This document shows, one piece after another, positions 44,521 through 52,127 of a DNA stretch of 64,000 nt. Numbering within the stretch: the first letter of the stretch is position 1; every line of letters begins with the position of its first letter. A program made the translations under genes and the position numbers. The notes under the pieces were generated by a model. The model was not told the DNA's origin. It saw only the letters and a list, made by a program, of their open reading frames with translations, and ran no database searches. The DNA is from Sinomonas sp. ASV322 (GTDB taxonomy: Bacteria > Actinomycetota > Actinomycetes > Actinomycetales > Micrococcaceae), in contig NZ_JAVFJJ010000018.1 of the NCBI RefSeq assembly GCF_030908245.1, positions 1-64,000 of the forward strand. Reading direction: 5' to 3'.

Positions 44521-45564
44521 TCAGCTCTTGGGCAGGCCCTGAGGGTTGAGGTCCGAGTGCGTGATCGCCTCCGACGTCAGCCCCCAACGATCGAGGACCT
44601 TCCCGTACGCGCCGGAGTCGATGAGCTTGTTGAGCGCGGCCTGCGCTGCCGCGGCGAGGCCGTTGCCCTTCTTTGTGGTGAATGCGATCTGCGCCGTGAG
44701 CGGCCATCCCCCGCTGAGCGTGCCGACTTGCTTGGTCTTGCCGTTCACCGCCGCCTTGTACGCGGCAGTGGCGTTGGGCCCGAAGGTCAGGTCTGCGCGC
44801 CCGGACTGGATCGCGAGCGACGACGCCGAATCGTCGTCGTAGTACTGGAACTGCACAGGAGCCAGGCCTGCCGCCTTGTTCTGCTGGTCCCACTTCACAA
44901 GGATTGCCTCCTGGTTGGTCCCCGAGCCGACGATGATCCGCTTGCCCGCGACGTCCTTGGGCTCCCTGACTGAGCTGATCGAAGAATCGCTCTTCGCGTA
45001 GAAGCCCAGAAGGTCATTGCGATAGGTCGCGAAATCGAACTTCTCCTTGCGCGCCTCCGTCACGGTCACGTTGGACAGGACGGCGTCGTATTTGCCCGAC
45101 TCAACGCCGAGTGGCCAGTCGGCCCACGCGACCGGGGCGACCTCGACGGTCAGACCGAGGGTCTGGCCGATCGCATAGGCGATGTCCACCTCGTTGCCGA
45201 TGGGCGTCTTGTTGTCCGTCGCATAGAGCGAAAGCGGCGCAGCCCACGGCGCTGTTGCGACCACGAGCTTGCCCCGGGCCCTCACGTCAGCGGGCACGAG
45301 GGCCGCTGACGCCTCGTCCTTGGGCGCCTGGAAACGGTCCTGCTGCGGCGAGAGGTTGAAGGCCTTTCCGGCCACAGTGGCCTGAGTCGTGGCGCTTGCG
45401 GCCTGCGCGCCGGGATCGCTGCACGCGCTCAGCCCGAGGAGGGCGACGGCGGCCAGCGCGACAGCCGGCAGTCCGGCGGCATACCCGGCTCGCGCCCGAC
45501 GGCGGGCAGCGGGAGGGCGATGAGTCCCACGTTCGGTGGGGCTGGCAGTGAGGGATCGTGTCAT
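44521..45564 (-). CDS. amino-acid ABC solute-binding lipoprotein, copy 2
   Basis: The 347-residue family-3 receptor starts at ATG 45564 behind GGAGACCCGAG. It has a long basic N-terminal segment, a hydrophobic core and lipobox LGLSAC. The mature sequence (RGKLVVATAPWAAPLSLYAT, EVDIAYAIGQTLGLTVEVAP, FDFATYRNDLLGFYAKSD) parallels the receptor at 39745-40788, so it likely feeds the same permease/ATPase with a different substrate. It stands alone on the minus strand, convergent with monooxygenase C. Confidence 0.83.
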   Translation of the reverse strand: MTRSLTASPTERGTHRPPAARRRARAGYAAGLPAVALAAVALLGLSACSDPGAQAASATTQATVAGKAFNLSPQQDRFQAPKDEASAALVPADVRARGKLVVATAPWAAPLSLYATDNKTPIGNEVDIAYAIGQTLGLTVEVAPVAWADWPLGVESGKYDAVLSNVTVTEARKEKFDFATYRNDLLGFYAKSDSSISSVREPKDVAGKRIIVGSGTNQEAILVKWDQQNKAAGLAPVQFQYYDDDSASSLAIQSGRADLTFGPNATAAYKAAVNGKTKQVGTLSGGWPLTAQIAFTTKKGNGLAAAAQAALNKLIDSGAYGKVLDRWGLTSEAITHSDLNPQGLPKS

Positions 45565-45751
45565 CTCGGGTCTCCGGGGCTCAGGCGGCCCTTGTGGGCC
45601 ACACGTGCCACCACTGAACACGCACCGAGGAGGGCCTCTCAAAGCGGCCGACGCACGCCGAAACGGGCGGAAAACCGCGGCAATGCAACGCAACGCACCG
45701 TCATCGAGCGTCTCGGGCCGTCACCCCCGCCAACATCCGCCCACGTCAGGC

Positions 45752-45822
45752 CGATAACGCGACGATAACGCGCGAATAACAATCCATTCGATGTACTAAC
45801 TACAGCGATTGGCAGTCAATCG
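45752..45822 (+). promoter_or_regulatory. 11-bp-phased repeats and palindrome upstream of peptide 1
   Basis: GATAAC occurs at 45753-45758 and 45764-45769, with AATAAC at 45775-45780: three repeats with exact 11-bp spacing, on one face of the helix, as in SARP activator sites. A TACTAA-like -10 candidate lies at 45794-45799. A perfect 6-5-6 palindrome, CGATTG-GCAGT-CAATCG, follows at 45806-45822. The 302-bp gap 45565-45866 has no gene. The activator is unknown; the SARP-like protein at 27246 is a candidate. Confidence 0.6.
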
Positions 45823-45866
45823 CCAACCACACCAAGAAAACCCCATCGATCAAGGAGTTGAGTCCC

Positions 45867-46058
45867 ATGACGAAGCTGACCATTACCGAACTGACCGCCG
45901 AGACCGTCGAGCTGCTTCCGGGCCGCGAGACCCTCGTGTTTGACGGCAACTGGGCGGGCATCCTCGCCTCGAACAGCTCGGTCGCCCTCAACGCGATGAC
46001 GATCGCCTCTGTCGCGAACAGCGGCGCCGGCCAGTTCATCACGGTCACGCAGGGCTGA
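45867..46058 (+). CDS. LLPxR peptide 1, putative ribosomal peptide precursor
   Basis: The 63-residue peptide starts at ATG 45867 behind CAAGGAG. It is a gap-free paralogue of peptides 2-4. The N-terminal part (residues 1-26) is acidic and ends in VELLPGRETLVFD; the rest is hydrophobic with Asn at 28, 36, 42 and 51. It has no Cys, no GG site and no signal peptide. Relative to the others it has G27, W29 and G31 in the middle. It is separated from the protease gene by a hairpin. The function is unknown; a peptide processed by the M50 protease is the leading idea. Confidence 0.8.
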   Translation: MTKLTITELTAETVELLPGRETLVFDGNWAGILASNSSVALNAMTIASVANSGAGQFITVTQG

Positions 46059-46073
46059 CCCAGCCGGGTGATT

Positions 46074-46107
46074 CCGGGGCGGCCACCTCCCAGCACGGCC
46101 GCCCCGG
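46074..46107 (+). terminator. hairpin between peptide 1 and the metalloprotease
   Basis: CCGGGGCGGCC (46074-46084) and GGCCGCCCCGG (46097-46107) make a perfect 11-bp stem with a 12-nt loop. It begins 15 nt after the peptide stop. It may partly stop transcription so that the peptide is made in excess over the protease. The rest of the 164-bp gap shows nothing. Confidence 0.65.
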
Positions 46108-46222
46108 AGACCCGCCGGGGATCGCCCGCACGGCGAGCGACGTCGTCGTCCGTCGCACGAGGCACCCACGGCCTCGCTTCCCCACCCACCTGGACACCCC
46201 ACCCACCTGAGGAGCCCCGACC

Positions 46223-47566
46223 ATGACGCAAGGACTCGCGATACCGACGCAGCGCTGGCAGCGCGTGGCCGGGATCGAGCTCTTGGGCCTCGTGTCCGGT
46301 TCCGGCCTCAACCGCTCGACGTACCTCGTGCGACGGGCGGATGGGCAGGTCGTCCAGCTGAGCGAGCTCCTCCACCGCATCGTCGAGGAGGCCGCCCGGC
46401 CGCTCGCATCGGGCGAGCTCGCCCGGCGCGTGAGCGCACGCTTCGGCAAGGAGCTCGACGTCGAAGGCCTCACCCTTCTCGCGGAGGGCAAGCTCGAACC
46501 GCTCGGGCTGCTTGAGCGTCCTGAGAGCGCCGCCGCGCCGCCCGCACCCACGGCCACTCCCCTGCTTGCCCTGCGGGCGAAGGCCACGATCGTGCCGAAA
46601 CGCGGCGTCGAACGCCTCTCCCGCCTCCTCCGTCCGCTCTACGCTCCCCCGATCGTCGTCGTGGCGTGCCTCGCGCTCGTTGCCCTCGACGTCCGGATCT
46701 TCGTCGCCTCGAATGCGGGCGCCGCCCTCGGCGACGTCCTCATGACGCCCGCGATGCTCCTCGGACTCTTCGTCCTCATGAGCGTCGGCGCGCTCGTCCA
46801 CGAAGTCGGCCACGCTACCGCGTGCCGCTACGGGGGCGCGACGCCAGGCGTCATCGGCGTCGGCCTGTACGTCGTCTTCCCGGCGTTCTTCACGGACGTC
46901 ACGGACTCGTACAGGCTCAGCCGGGCCGGACGCATCCGCACCGATCTCGGCGGGCTCTACTTCCACCTGTGGTGGGTACTCGCGATGGGCCTCGTGTACC
47001 TCGCGACGGACAGCCCGCTCCTGCTCCTGCTCGTCATCATGACCCAGCTGCAGATGGCGCAGCAGCTCCCGCCCGCGATCCGGCTCGACGGCTACTTCGT
47101 CCTCGCCGACCTCGCGGGAGTCCCAGACCTCTTCGCCCGCGTCGGGCCCGTGCTGCGGAGCCTCGTGCCCGGCCGCCCCGCGGATCCGAGGGTGAGCGAG
47201 CTCAGGCCCGTCTCACGGCTCATCGTGACGTGCTGGGTCCTCGTCGTCGTCCCATTCCTGGCCGGCGTCACCGTATGGCTCGCCATTAGCCTCCCCTACA
47301 TCCTCACGACGGCGTTCGAGGCGGTCCTCGCCCACGCGCGGCATCTCGCCCTCGCCCTCGCGACCGGACAGCCGATCGACGCCGTCCTCTCCCTCCTCGC
47401 GATCGGGATGCTCGCGCTTCCCGCGATCGGATCCGTGCTCATGCTCTCGCAGGCCCTCGGAACCATCGTGCGGGCCATCATCCGCCGGCTCACGCCGCGC
47501 CTCCCGAATCCCCTCCCGCGGCACATTGCGCCGCGCCCCAAGCTCCGGATCGGCCGACACGGCTGA
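46223..47566 (+). CDS. membrane M50-type peptide zinc metalloprotease with PqqD-like domain
   Basis: The 447-residue protein has an N-terminal soluble domain (about residues 15-98: YLVRRADGQVVQLSELLHRI ... GLTLLAEGKLEPLGLL) that looks like a PqqD/RiPP-recognition winged helix. Multiple transmembrane helices follow from about 143. The catalytic HEVGH lies at 193-197 within GALVHEVGHATACRYGG, and RLDGYFVLADLAGVPDL at 287-303 supplies the third zinc ligand (D289), as in YydH-like putative peptide zinc metalloproteases. It lies between peptide 1 and peptides 2-4, so it likely cleaves or exports them. The ATG follows CTGAGGAGCCCCGACC. Confidence 0.82.
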   Translation: MTQGLAIPTQRWQRVAGIELLGLVSGSGLNRSTYLVRRADGQVVQLSELLHRIVEEAARPLASGELARRVSARFGKELDVEGLTLLAEGKLEPLGLLERPESAAAPPAPTATPLLALRAKATIVPKRGVERLSRLLRPLYAPPIVVVACLALVALDVRIFVASNAGAALGDVLMTPAMLLGLFVLMSVGALVHEVGHATACRYGGATPGVIGVGLYVVFPAFFTDVTDSYRLSRAGRIRTDLGGLYFHLWWVLAMGLVYLATDSPLLLLLVIMTQLQMAQQLPPAIRLDGYFVLADLAGVPDLFARVGPVLRSLVPGRPADPRVSELRPVSRLIVTCWVLVVVPFLAGVTVWLAISLPYILTTAFEAVLAHARHLALALATGQPIDAVLSLLAIGMLALPAIGSVLMLSQALGTIVRAIIRRLTPRLPNPLPRHIAPRPKLRIGRHG

Positions 47567-47626
47567 ACCGGACCAGCTCTCACCCGTTGAGAGTCACCGA
47601 CCAGACCCTGAAAGGGGGTGAACATC

Positions 47627-47818
47627 ATGCAGAAGCTCACTATGGCCGACCTCGCCGCCGAGGACGTGGAGCTGCTCCCCGGACGCGAGACCCTCGTGTG
47701 GGACCTCAACGCCGCTCTCGTCGCCGCGACGAACGCCTCTTACGCCGTGAACGCGGCAACCGTGCTCTCGTCCGCGAACAGCGTGGCGCTCCAGGGAATC
47801 ACGGTCAACCAGCACTGA
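47627..47818 (+). CDS. LLPxR peptide 2, putative ribosomal peptide precursor
   Basis: This 63-residue paralogue starts at ATG 47627, 8 nt after an outstanding AAAGGGGG ribosome site; an in-frame GTG at 47618 is less likely. It has VELLPGRETLVWDLN and AVNAATVLSSANS, with Asn at the four shared positions. It lies 60 bp after the protease gene. It ends in QH, as does peptide 3. Confidence 0.8.
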   Translation: MQKLTMADLAAEDVELLPGRETLVWDLNAALVAATNASYAVNAATVLSSANSVALQGITVNQH

Positions 47819-47831
47819 TCGTGACGGCTGT

Positions 47832-47862
47832 CCCGGCTCGGGTCCCCCAGCTCCGGGCCGGG
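47832..47862 (+). terminator. weak hairpin after peptide 2
   Basis: CCCGGCTCGG (47832-47841) pairs with CCGGGCCGGG (47853-47862) with one G-U pair. It may attenuate transcription into peptide 3 or protect the upstream mRNA end. Confidence 0.4.
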
Positions 47863-47887
47863 CACCAAACCAACCCAGGAGGACATC

Positions 47888-48079
47888 ATGACGGCACTCA
47901 CTGCCGCGGACGTCGCCGTCGAGCATGCCGAGCTGCTTCCGCAGCGGGACACGATGCTCTTCGACATCAACGTCGCGCCCGTCGTCGCAGTCAACCTCGC
48001 GATCGCGGTCAACGCCGCGACGATCGGGTCGACTGCGAACGCTACCGCGCTCCAAATGGTCGGCGTGCTCCAGCACTGA
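47888..48079 (+). CDS. LLPxR peptide 3, divergent paralogue
   Basis: This 63-residue peptide starts at ATG 47888 behind CAGGAGGACATC. It is the most divergent copy (AELLPQRDTMLFDIN, with few Ser/Thr, and P31) but keeps every family-invariant position: L4, T5, E12, LLP, R20, T22, D26, N28, A30, A34, N36, A40, N42, A43, T45, S48, A50, N51, A54, Q56, V60 and Q62. The divergence with equal length suggests a distinct product or a partner peptide. Confidence 0.78.
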   Translation: MTALTAADVAVEHAELLPQRDTMLFDINVAPVVAVNLAIAVNAATIGSTANATALQMVGVLQH

Positions 48080-48203
48080 CCGCCACCGACGGACCGGGGC
48101 CCGGCGCCCTGCGGAGGGGAAACTCCCGCTCGGCGCCCGGACCGGCCCACCTCAACCAGCCACACCCCACGGCGCCGAGGCGCCACCACCCAAGGAGATC
48201 AAC

Positions 48204-48395
48204 ATGACCAAGCTCACCATCGCCGAACTGTCCGCCGAGACCGTCGACCTGCTCCCGGGCCGCGAGACGCTCCTCTTCGACCTCAACTCGGCTCTCATCG
48301 CCGCGCACAACGCCTCGTTCGCAGTCAACGCAGGGACCGTGCTCTCGGCCGCGAACAGCCTCGCGGTCCAGGGCGTGACGGTCACGCAGGCCTAA
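48204..48395 (+). CDS. LLPxR peptide 4, putative ribosomal peptide precursor
   Basis: This 63-residue paralogue starts at ATG 48204 behind CAAGGAGATCAAC. It is closest to peptides 1 and 2 (MTKLTIAELSAETVDLLPGR, AVNAGTVLSAANS). It ends in TQA. A strong hairpin begins 68 nt after its stop, so it is the last gene of the cluster. Confidence 0.8.
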   Translation: MTKLTIAELSAETVDLLPGRETLLFDLNSALIAAHNASFAVNAGTVLSAANSLAVQGVTVTQA

Positions 48396-48462
48396 GCGTT
48401 TTCGCACCCACCCAAACCGCCCTACCCCGGCGGCGTTCCTCCCCCTTGCGGCGCCGGACAGC

Positions 48463-48497
48463 AGGAGGGAGGCCCGGTTTCCCCGGGCCTCCCTCCT
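48463..48497 (+). terminator. 15-bp stem terminator of the peptide cluster
   Basis: AGGAGGGAGGCCCGG (48463-48477) pairs perfectly with CCGGGCCTCCCTCCT (48483-48497) around a 5-nt loop. Confidence 0.8.
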
Positions 48498-48502
48498 CAC
48501 GC

Positions 48503-48760
48503 GTGCCGGGCCCGTTCTGTGCCGGGCCCGTTCTGTGCCGGGCCCGTTCTGTGCCGGGCCCGTTCTGTGCCGGGCCCGTTCTGTGCGGGGCCCGTTCTGT
48601 GCCAGGCTCCCCAGCTTCCCGGCCAACCTCCCCAGCTTCGCCGAGGACGACCACGCAACACGCCGCCGCTTCAGGCGACACGCCGCGCGCCGAGACCAAG
48701 AGTTGGGGCACTCGGCCCAAGACCTGGGGAGGTCGGCGCAGAGGTTGGAGGCCGCGGCGC
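48503..48760. repeat. six 16-bp tandem repeats followed by CCCCAGCTTC-type units
   Basis: GTGCCGGGCCCGTTCT is repeated six times at 48503-48598 (the last with one change), directly after the terminator. It is followed by CTCCCCAGCTTC and CTGGGGAGGTCGGCGCAGAG units that resemble those at 35046 and 57070. The 416-bp gap 48396-48811 holds no gene. Confidence 0.85.
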
Positions 48761-48811
48761 GAGCCCTAGCGCGAGCTCCAGTGCCATCGCGGCGTCAGTG
48801 CCATCGCGGCG

Positions 48812-50488
48812 TCAGTGGAAGAAGTGCCGCGCACCCGTGAGGTACATCGTGATGCCGGCGGCCTGGGCCGCGGCGATGACCTCATCGTCATGAATCGAAC
48901 CGCCCGGCTGGACGACGGCGCGGACGCCCGCCTCGAGGAGGATCTCGAGGCCGTCGGCGAAGGGGAAGAACGCATCGGAGGCCGCAACGGCCCCACGGCT
49001 CCGCTCGGGCGCGCCACTCGCGCCGGCGGCAGCCGCGGCGCCGGACGCCCCGCCAGGGGCGTCAACGGCAGACTCCACGGCGACGCCCAGCGTATTGGCG
49101 CGCTCAACCGCGATGCGGCACGAATCCACGCGATTCACCTGGCCCATGCCGATTCCGACCGACGCGCCGTCCCTCGCGATGAGGATCGCGTTCGACTTCG
49201 CCGCGCGAGAAGCGCGCCACGCGAACGAGAGGTCGGCGAGAGTCGCCTCGTCCGCGGCCTCGCCCGTTGCGAGCGTCCAGTTCGACGGGTTGTCGCCCGA
49301 GGCGTCCAGCCGATCCGAGACCTGCACGAGCATGCCGCCCGAGATCTGTCGGAACTCGGTCGGGTACCGGTCGTAGCCCTCGGGCAGCACGAGGAGGCGG
49401 ATGTTCTTCTTCTTGGAGAGGATCTCGACGGCCTCGGGCTCGAAGTCAGGCGCGACGACGACCTCGGTGAAGATCCCGGCGAGCGTCTCGGCCATGCCCT
49501 TCGAGACGGTCCGGTTCGCCGCGACGACGCCGCCGTAAGCCGAGACGGGATCGCACGCGTGGGCCTTGCGGTGGGCGTCCGCGATGGGATCCTCGGCACC
49601 CGGCGTCGCGACGGCGATGCCGCACGGATTGGCGTGCTTGATGATCGCGACGGCGGGCTCGGCGAAGTCGAACGCCGCGCGGAGGGCCGCGTCGGCGTCG
49701 ACGAAGTTGTTGTAGCTCATCGCCTTGCCGTGGAGCTGATCGGCCTGCGCAATGCCCGCGGGCGCGGCCTTGTCGACGTACATCGCAGCCTGCTGGTGCG
49801 GGTTCTCGCCATAGCGGAGCACCTCAGAGCGCTCGAGCGCGAGGCCCGCGTACGCCGGCCACTCAACTACGCCGTCGCCATCCCCGTCCTTGAACTGGCT
49901 CGCGGTCCACGTCGCGACGGCGGTGTCGTAGGCCGCCGTGTGTGCGAACGCCTTCGCAGCGAGGCGCTGGCGCGTCTTGAGGGTGAATCCCCCCGCCGCG
50001 GCGGCCGTGACGACCTCGCCGTAGAACGCGGGATCGACGACGACGGCGACGGCGGCGTGGTTCTTCGCCGCCGAGCGCACCATGGCGGGACCTCCGATGT
50101 CGATCTGCTCGACGACGTCGTCCATCGCCGCGCCCGACCGCACCGTCTCAACGAACGGGTAGAGGTTCACGACGACGAGGTCGAACGGCTCGATCTCGAA
50201 CTGCTCGAGCGTCTTCATGTGCTCGGGCACGCGCCGGTCTGCCAGGATGCCGCCGTGCACGCGCGGGTGCAGGGTCTTGACACGGCCGTCGAGCATCTCG
50301 GGCGAGCCCGTGACCTCCTCGACCTCCTGCACCGGCACGCCGGCGGCGGCGATGCGCTTCGCCGTCGAACCCGTCGAGACGATCCGCACCCCGGCCGCGT
50401 GGAGGCCCTTGGCAAGGTCCTCGAGGCCCGTCTTGTCGTAGACCGAGATGAGGGCACGTCGGATGGGGACACGGTCAAGCTGGATCAC
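48812..50488 (-). CDS. purH: bifunctional AICAR transformylase / IMP cyclohydrolase
   Basis: The 558-residue protein has the N-terminal MGS-like IMP cyclohydrolase domain ([47 protein letters not shown]) and the C-terminal formyltransferase with [13 protein letters not shown] near residue 280. It catalyses the last two steps of IMP synthesis. An Ala/Gly-rich insertion of about 30 residues near 495-525 ([20 protein letters not shown]) is not usual. The start is a GTG at 50488 ([15 protein letters not shown]). purN lies 1 kb upstream on the same strand, with a DoxX-like gene inserted in the opposite direction. Confidence 0.95.
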   Translation of the reverse strand: MIQLDRVPIRRALISVYDKTGLEDLAKGLHAAGVRIVSTGSTAKRIAAAGVPVQEVEEVTGSPEMLDGRVKTLHPRVHGGILADRRVPEHMKTLEQFEIEPFDLVVVNLYPFVETVRSGAAMDDVVEQIDIGGPAMVRSAAKNHAAVAVVVDPAFYGEVVTAAAAGGFTLKTRQRLAAKAFAHTAAYDTAVATWTASQFKDGDGDGVVEWPAYAGLALERSEVLRYGENPHQQAAMYVDKAAPAGIAQADQLHGKAMSYNNFVDADAALRAAFDFAEPAVAIIKHANPCGIAVATPGAEDPIADAHRKAHACDPVSAYGGVVAANRTVSKGMAETLAGIFTEVVVAPDFEPEAVEILSKKKNIRLLVLPEGYDRYPTEFRQISGGMLVQVSDRLDASGDNPSNWTLATGEAADEATLADLSFAWRASRAAKSNAILIARDGASVGIGMGQVNRVDSCRIAVERANTLGVAVESAVDAPGGASGAAAAAGASGAPERSRGAVAASDAFFPFADGLEILLEAGVRAVVQPGGSIHDDEVIAAAQAAGITMYLTGARHFFH

Positions 50489-50611
50489 GGGGCACTCGTC
50501 TCTCTCGCGCGCGGCAGGGCAGGCAGGTGGGTTCCACAGCATTCTAGCGAGGCCCACTCGACGCCAGTCCCATGGGCGCACGTCCCAGCCATGTCGGCAA
50601 TCGCCGCACTG

Positions 50612-50823
50612 GGGCCCCGAGCCCGCAGTGGGCGCCCCTCCCCGCTTTGGGCCCCGAGCCCGCAGTGGGCGCCCCTCCCCGCTTTGGGCCCCGAGCCCGC
50701 AGTGGGCGCCCCTCCCCGCTTTGGGCCCCGAGCCCGCAGTGGGCGCCCCTCCCCGCTTTGGGGGCCCGGGCCCGCCACCCCAGTGCGGGGAGGCAGCCCC
50801 AGTGCGGGGAAGCCACCCCAGTG
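50612..50823. repeat. 37-bp tandem repeats upstream of purH
   Basis: Four exact 37-bp copies beginning GGGCCCCGAGCCCGCAGTGG start at 50612, 50649, 50686 and 50723. A degenerate tail to 50823 contains CCCCAGTGCGGGGA units. The 455-bp gap 50489-50943 lies between the divergent purH and DoxX-like genes and has no other gene. The array separates their promoters. Confidence 0.9.
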
Positions 50824-50943
50824 GCTCGAGGTTGACCGTTCCCATTGAGCTTCGGGCTGACAATCTCGCCCCGGCTCCCTAGGCTGAAGGCGCGCCTTGC
50901 GACGCGACGGGCGCCTTGACGCGAGCGGATTGAAGGAGAACTC

Positions 50944-51408
50944 ATGGGATTCACGCCGAGCCACGCCATCCTGCGCCTTGTCACGGGGGCGTACATGATC
51001 AATTCGGGCGTCTCCAAGCTCTCGCTCGACGAGGAGAAGGCCGAGGCCCTCCAGAACATGGCGGCCAACGCCATCCCGCAGGTCAAGCAGATCCCGGCCG
51101 CGACCTTCGGCAAGGCCGTCGCGGCGAGCGAGATCGCGCTCGGGTCAGCCCTCGTGCTGCCGTTCGTCCCGACGAAGCTCGCGGCCCTCGGTCTCACGGC
51201 GTTCGCCTCAGGCCTCGTGGTGACCTACGCCAGGACCCCCGGCCTTACCCACGCCGACGGCATCCGCCCCACTCCCGCCGGCGTCGCCATGGCGAAGGAT
51301 TCGTGGCTTGCAGCGATCGGCCTCGCCCTGCTTCTCGACCGCAAGCGGCGCAAGGCGCCCAAGCCCGCGGTCGAGGCGGCGAAGGCCAAGAAGGCCGGCA
51401 AGGCGTAA
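50944..51408 (+). CDS. DoxX-like small membrane protein
   Basis: The 154-residue protein has about four hydrophobic segments, with an N-terminal HAILRLVTGAYMINSGVSKL typical of DoxX-like proteins and a Lys/Ala-rich cytoplasmic tail (RKRRKAPKPAVEAAKAKKAG). The start follows TGAAGGAGAACTC. The role of such proteins is poorly known, with links to redox and envelope functions. It is convergent with purN. Confidence 0.7.
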   Translation: MGFTPSHAILRLVTGAYMINSGVSKLSLDEEKAEALQNMAANAIPQVKQIPAATFGKAVAASEIALGSALVLPFVPTKLAALGLTAFASGLVVTYARTPGLTHADGIRPTPAGVAMAKDSWLAAIGLALLLDRKRRKAPKPAVEAAKAKKAGKA

Positions 51409-51422
51409 CTCGAGCATCTACG

Positions 51423-51480
51423 GCCACAATTCGCGGGCCGAATGGCATATTCGGGGCCCGAAAGGCCCGTGAGTTGTGGC
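51423..51480. terminator. long bidirectional hairpin between DoxX-like gene and purN
   Basis: GCCACAATTCGCGGGCC (51423-51439) pairs with GGCCCGTGAGTTGTGGC (51464-51480) over 17 positions with two wobble pairs. It lies between convergent genes. Confidence 0.7.
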
Positions 51481-51498
51481 GTAACGAACCGTGCCGCG

Positions 51499-52086
51499 TC
51501 AGACCGCGGCGGGCGGGGCGAGTTCGCCCGCGGCGAGTCGGCGCAGGACGTCGACGAGGAGCCTCCGCTCAACGACCTTGATCCGCTCGTGGAGGCTCTC
51601 CTCGTCGTCGTCCGGCTCGACGGCGACCGGCTCCTGGGCGATGATCGGCCCCGTGTCGACGCCGGCGTCGGCCCAGTGGACCGTGCAGCCCGTGACTTTG
51701 ACTCCGTAGGCGAGGGCGTCACGCACGCCGTGCGCGCCCGGGAACGCGGGCAGGAGCGCCGGGTGCGTGTTGACGTAGCGCCCGCCGAAGCGCTCGATGA
51801 AGTCCGCGCTCACGATCCGCATGAAGCCCGAGGAGACGACGACGTCCGGCGCGTAGGTCGCGACCCGTTCCGTGAGCGCGGCGTCCCATTCGTCGCGGGT
51901 CGGGAACGAGTTGAAGTTCACGACGAAGGTCTCGAACCCGGCCTCATCCGAGCGCGCGATCCCGTAGGTCCCCTCACGGTCGGCTCCCACGGCCGCGATC
52001 TCGAGATCGAGTTCACCGGCCTTCACGGCGTCGATGACAGCCTGGAGGTTGGAGCCGGTGCCGGAAACGAGGACCACGATGCGCAT
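51499..52086 (-). CDS. purN: phosphoribosylglycinamide formyltransferase 1
   Basis: The 195-residue enzyme has the formyl-transferase fold with SGTGSNLQAVIDA at the N terminus, the catalytic region VSSGFMRIVSADF and NTHPALLPAFPGAHGVRDAL, and VDTGPIIAQEPV. It converts GAR to FGAR with 10-formyl-THF in purine synthesis. It follows the DUF6350 gene by 41 bp and is close to purH, a linkage usual in actinobacteria. Confidence 0.95.
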   Translation of the reverse strand: MRIVVLVSGTGSNLQAVIDAVKAGELDLEIAAVGADREGTYGIARSDEAGFETFVVNFNSFPTRDEWDAALTERVATYAPDVVVSSGFMRIVSADFIERFGGRYVNTHPALLPAFPGAHGVRDALAYGVKVTGCTVHWADAGVDTGPIIAQEPVAVEPDDDEESLHERIKVVERRLLVDVLRRLAAGELAPPAAV

Positions 52087-52127
52087 GGATCAACGATATT
52101 CGGTGTGCAGGCCGCCTGGCGCCGCAC

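Noticed and set aside
42587-44893. A 768-codon minus-strand frame over two monooxygenases and the second receptor gene
   Set aside because: It crosses the end of one real gene and another reading frame; both real genes are strongly supported by family motifs.
45867-48395. Lanthipeptide, sactipeptide or thiopeptide assignment of the four peptides
   Set aside because: The peptides have no cysteine, and no LanM, radical-SAM, YcaO or dehydratase gene lies in the window, so a named RiPP class cannot be claimed.
48503-48598. CRISPR array or attachment site
   Set aside because: 16-bp units without spacers, no integrase or tRNA nearby; a simple tandem repeat.
48815-50848. A 677-codon open frame on the plus strand opposite purH
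   Set aside because: Antisense shadow of purH; rich in D/E/R/V without domains.
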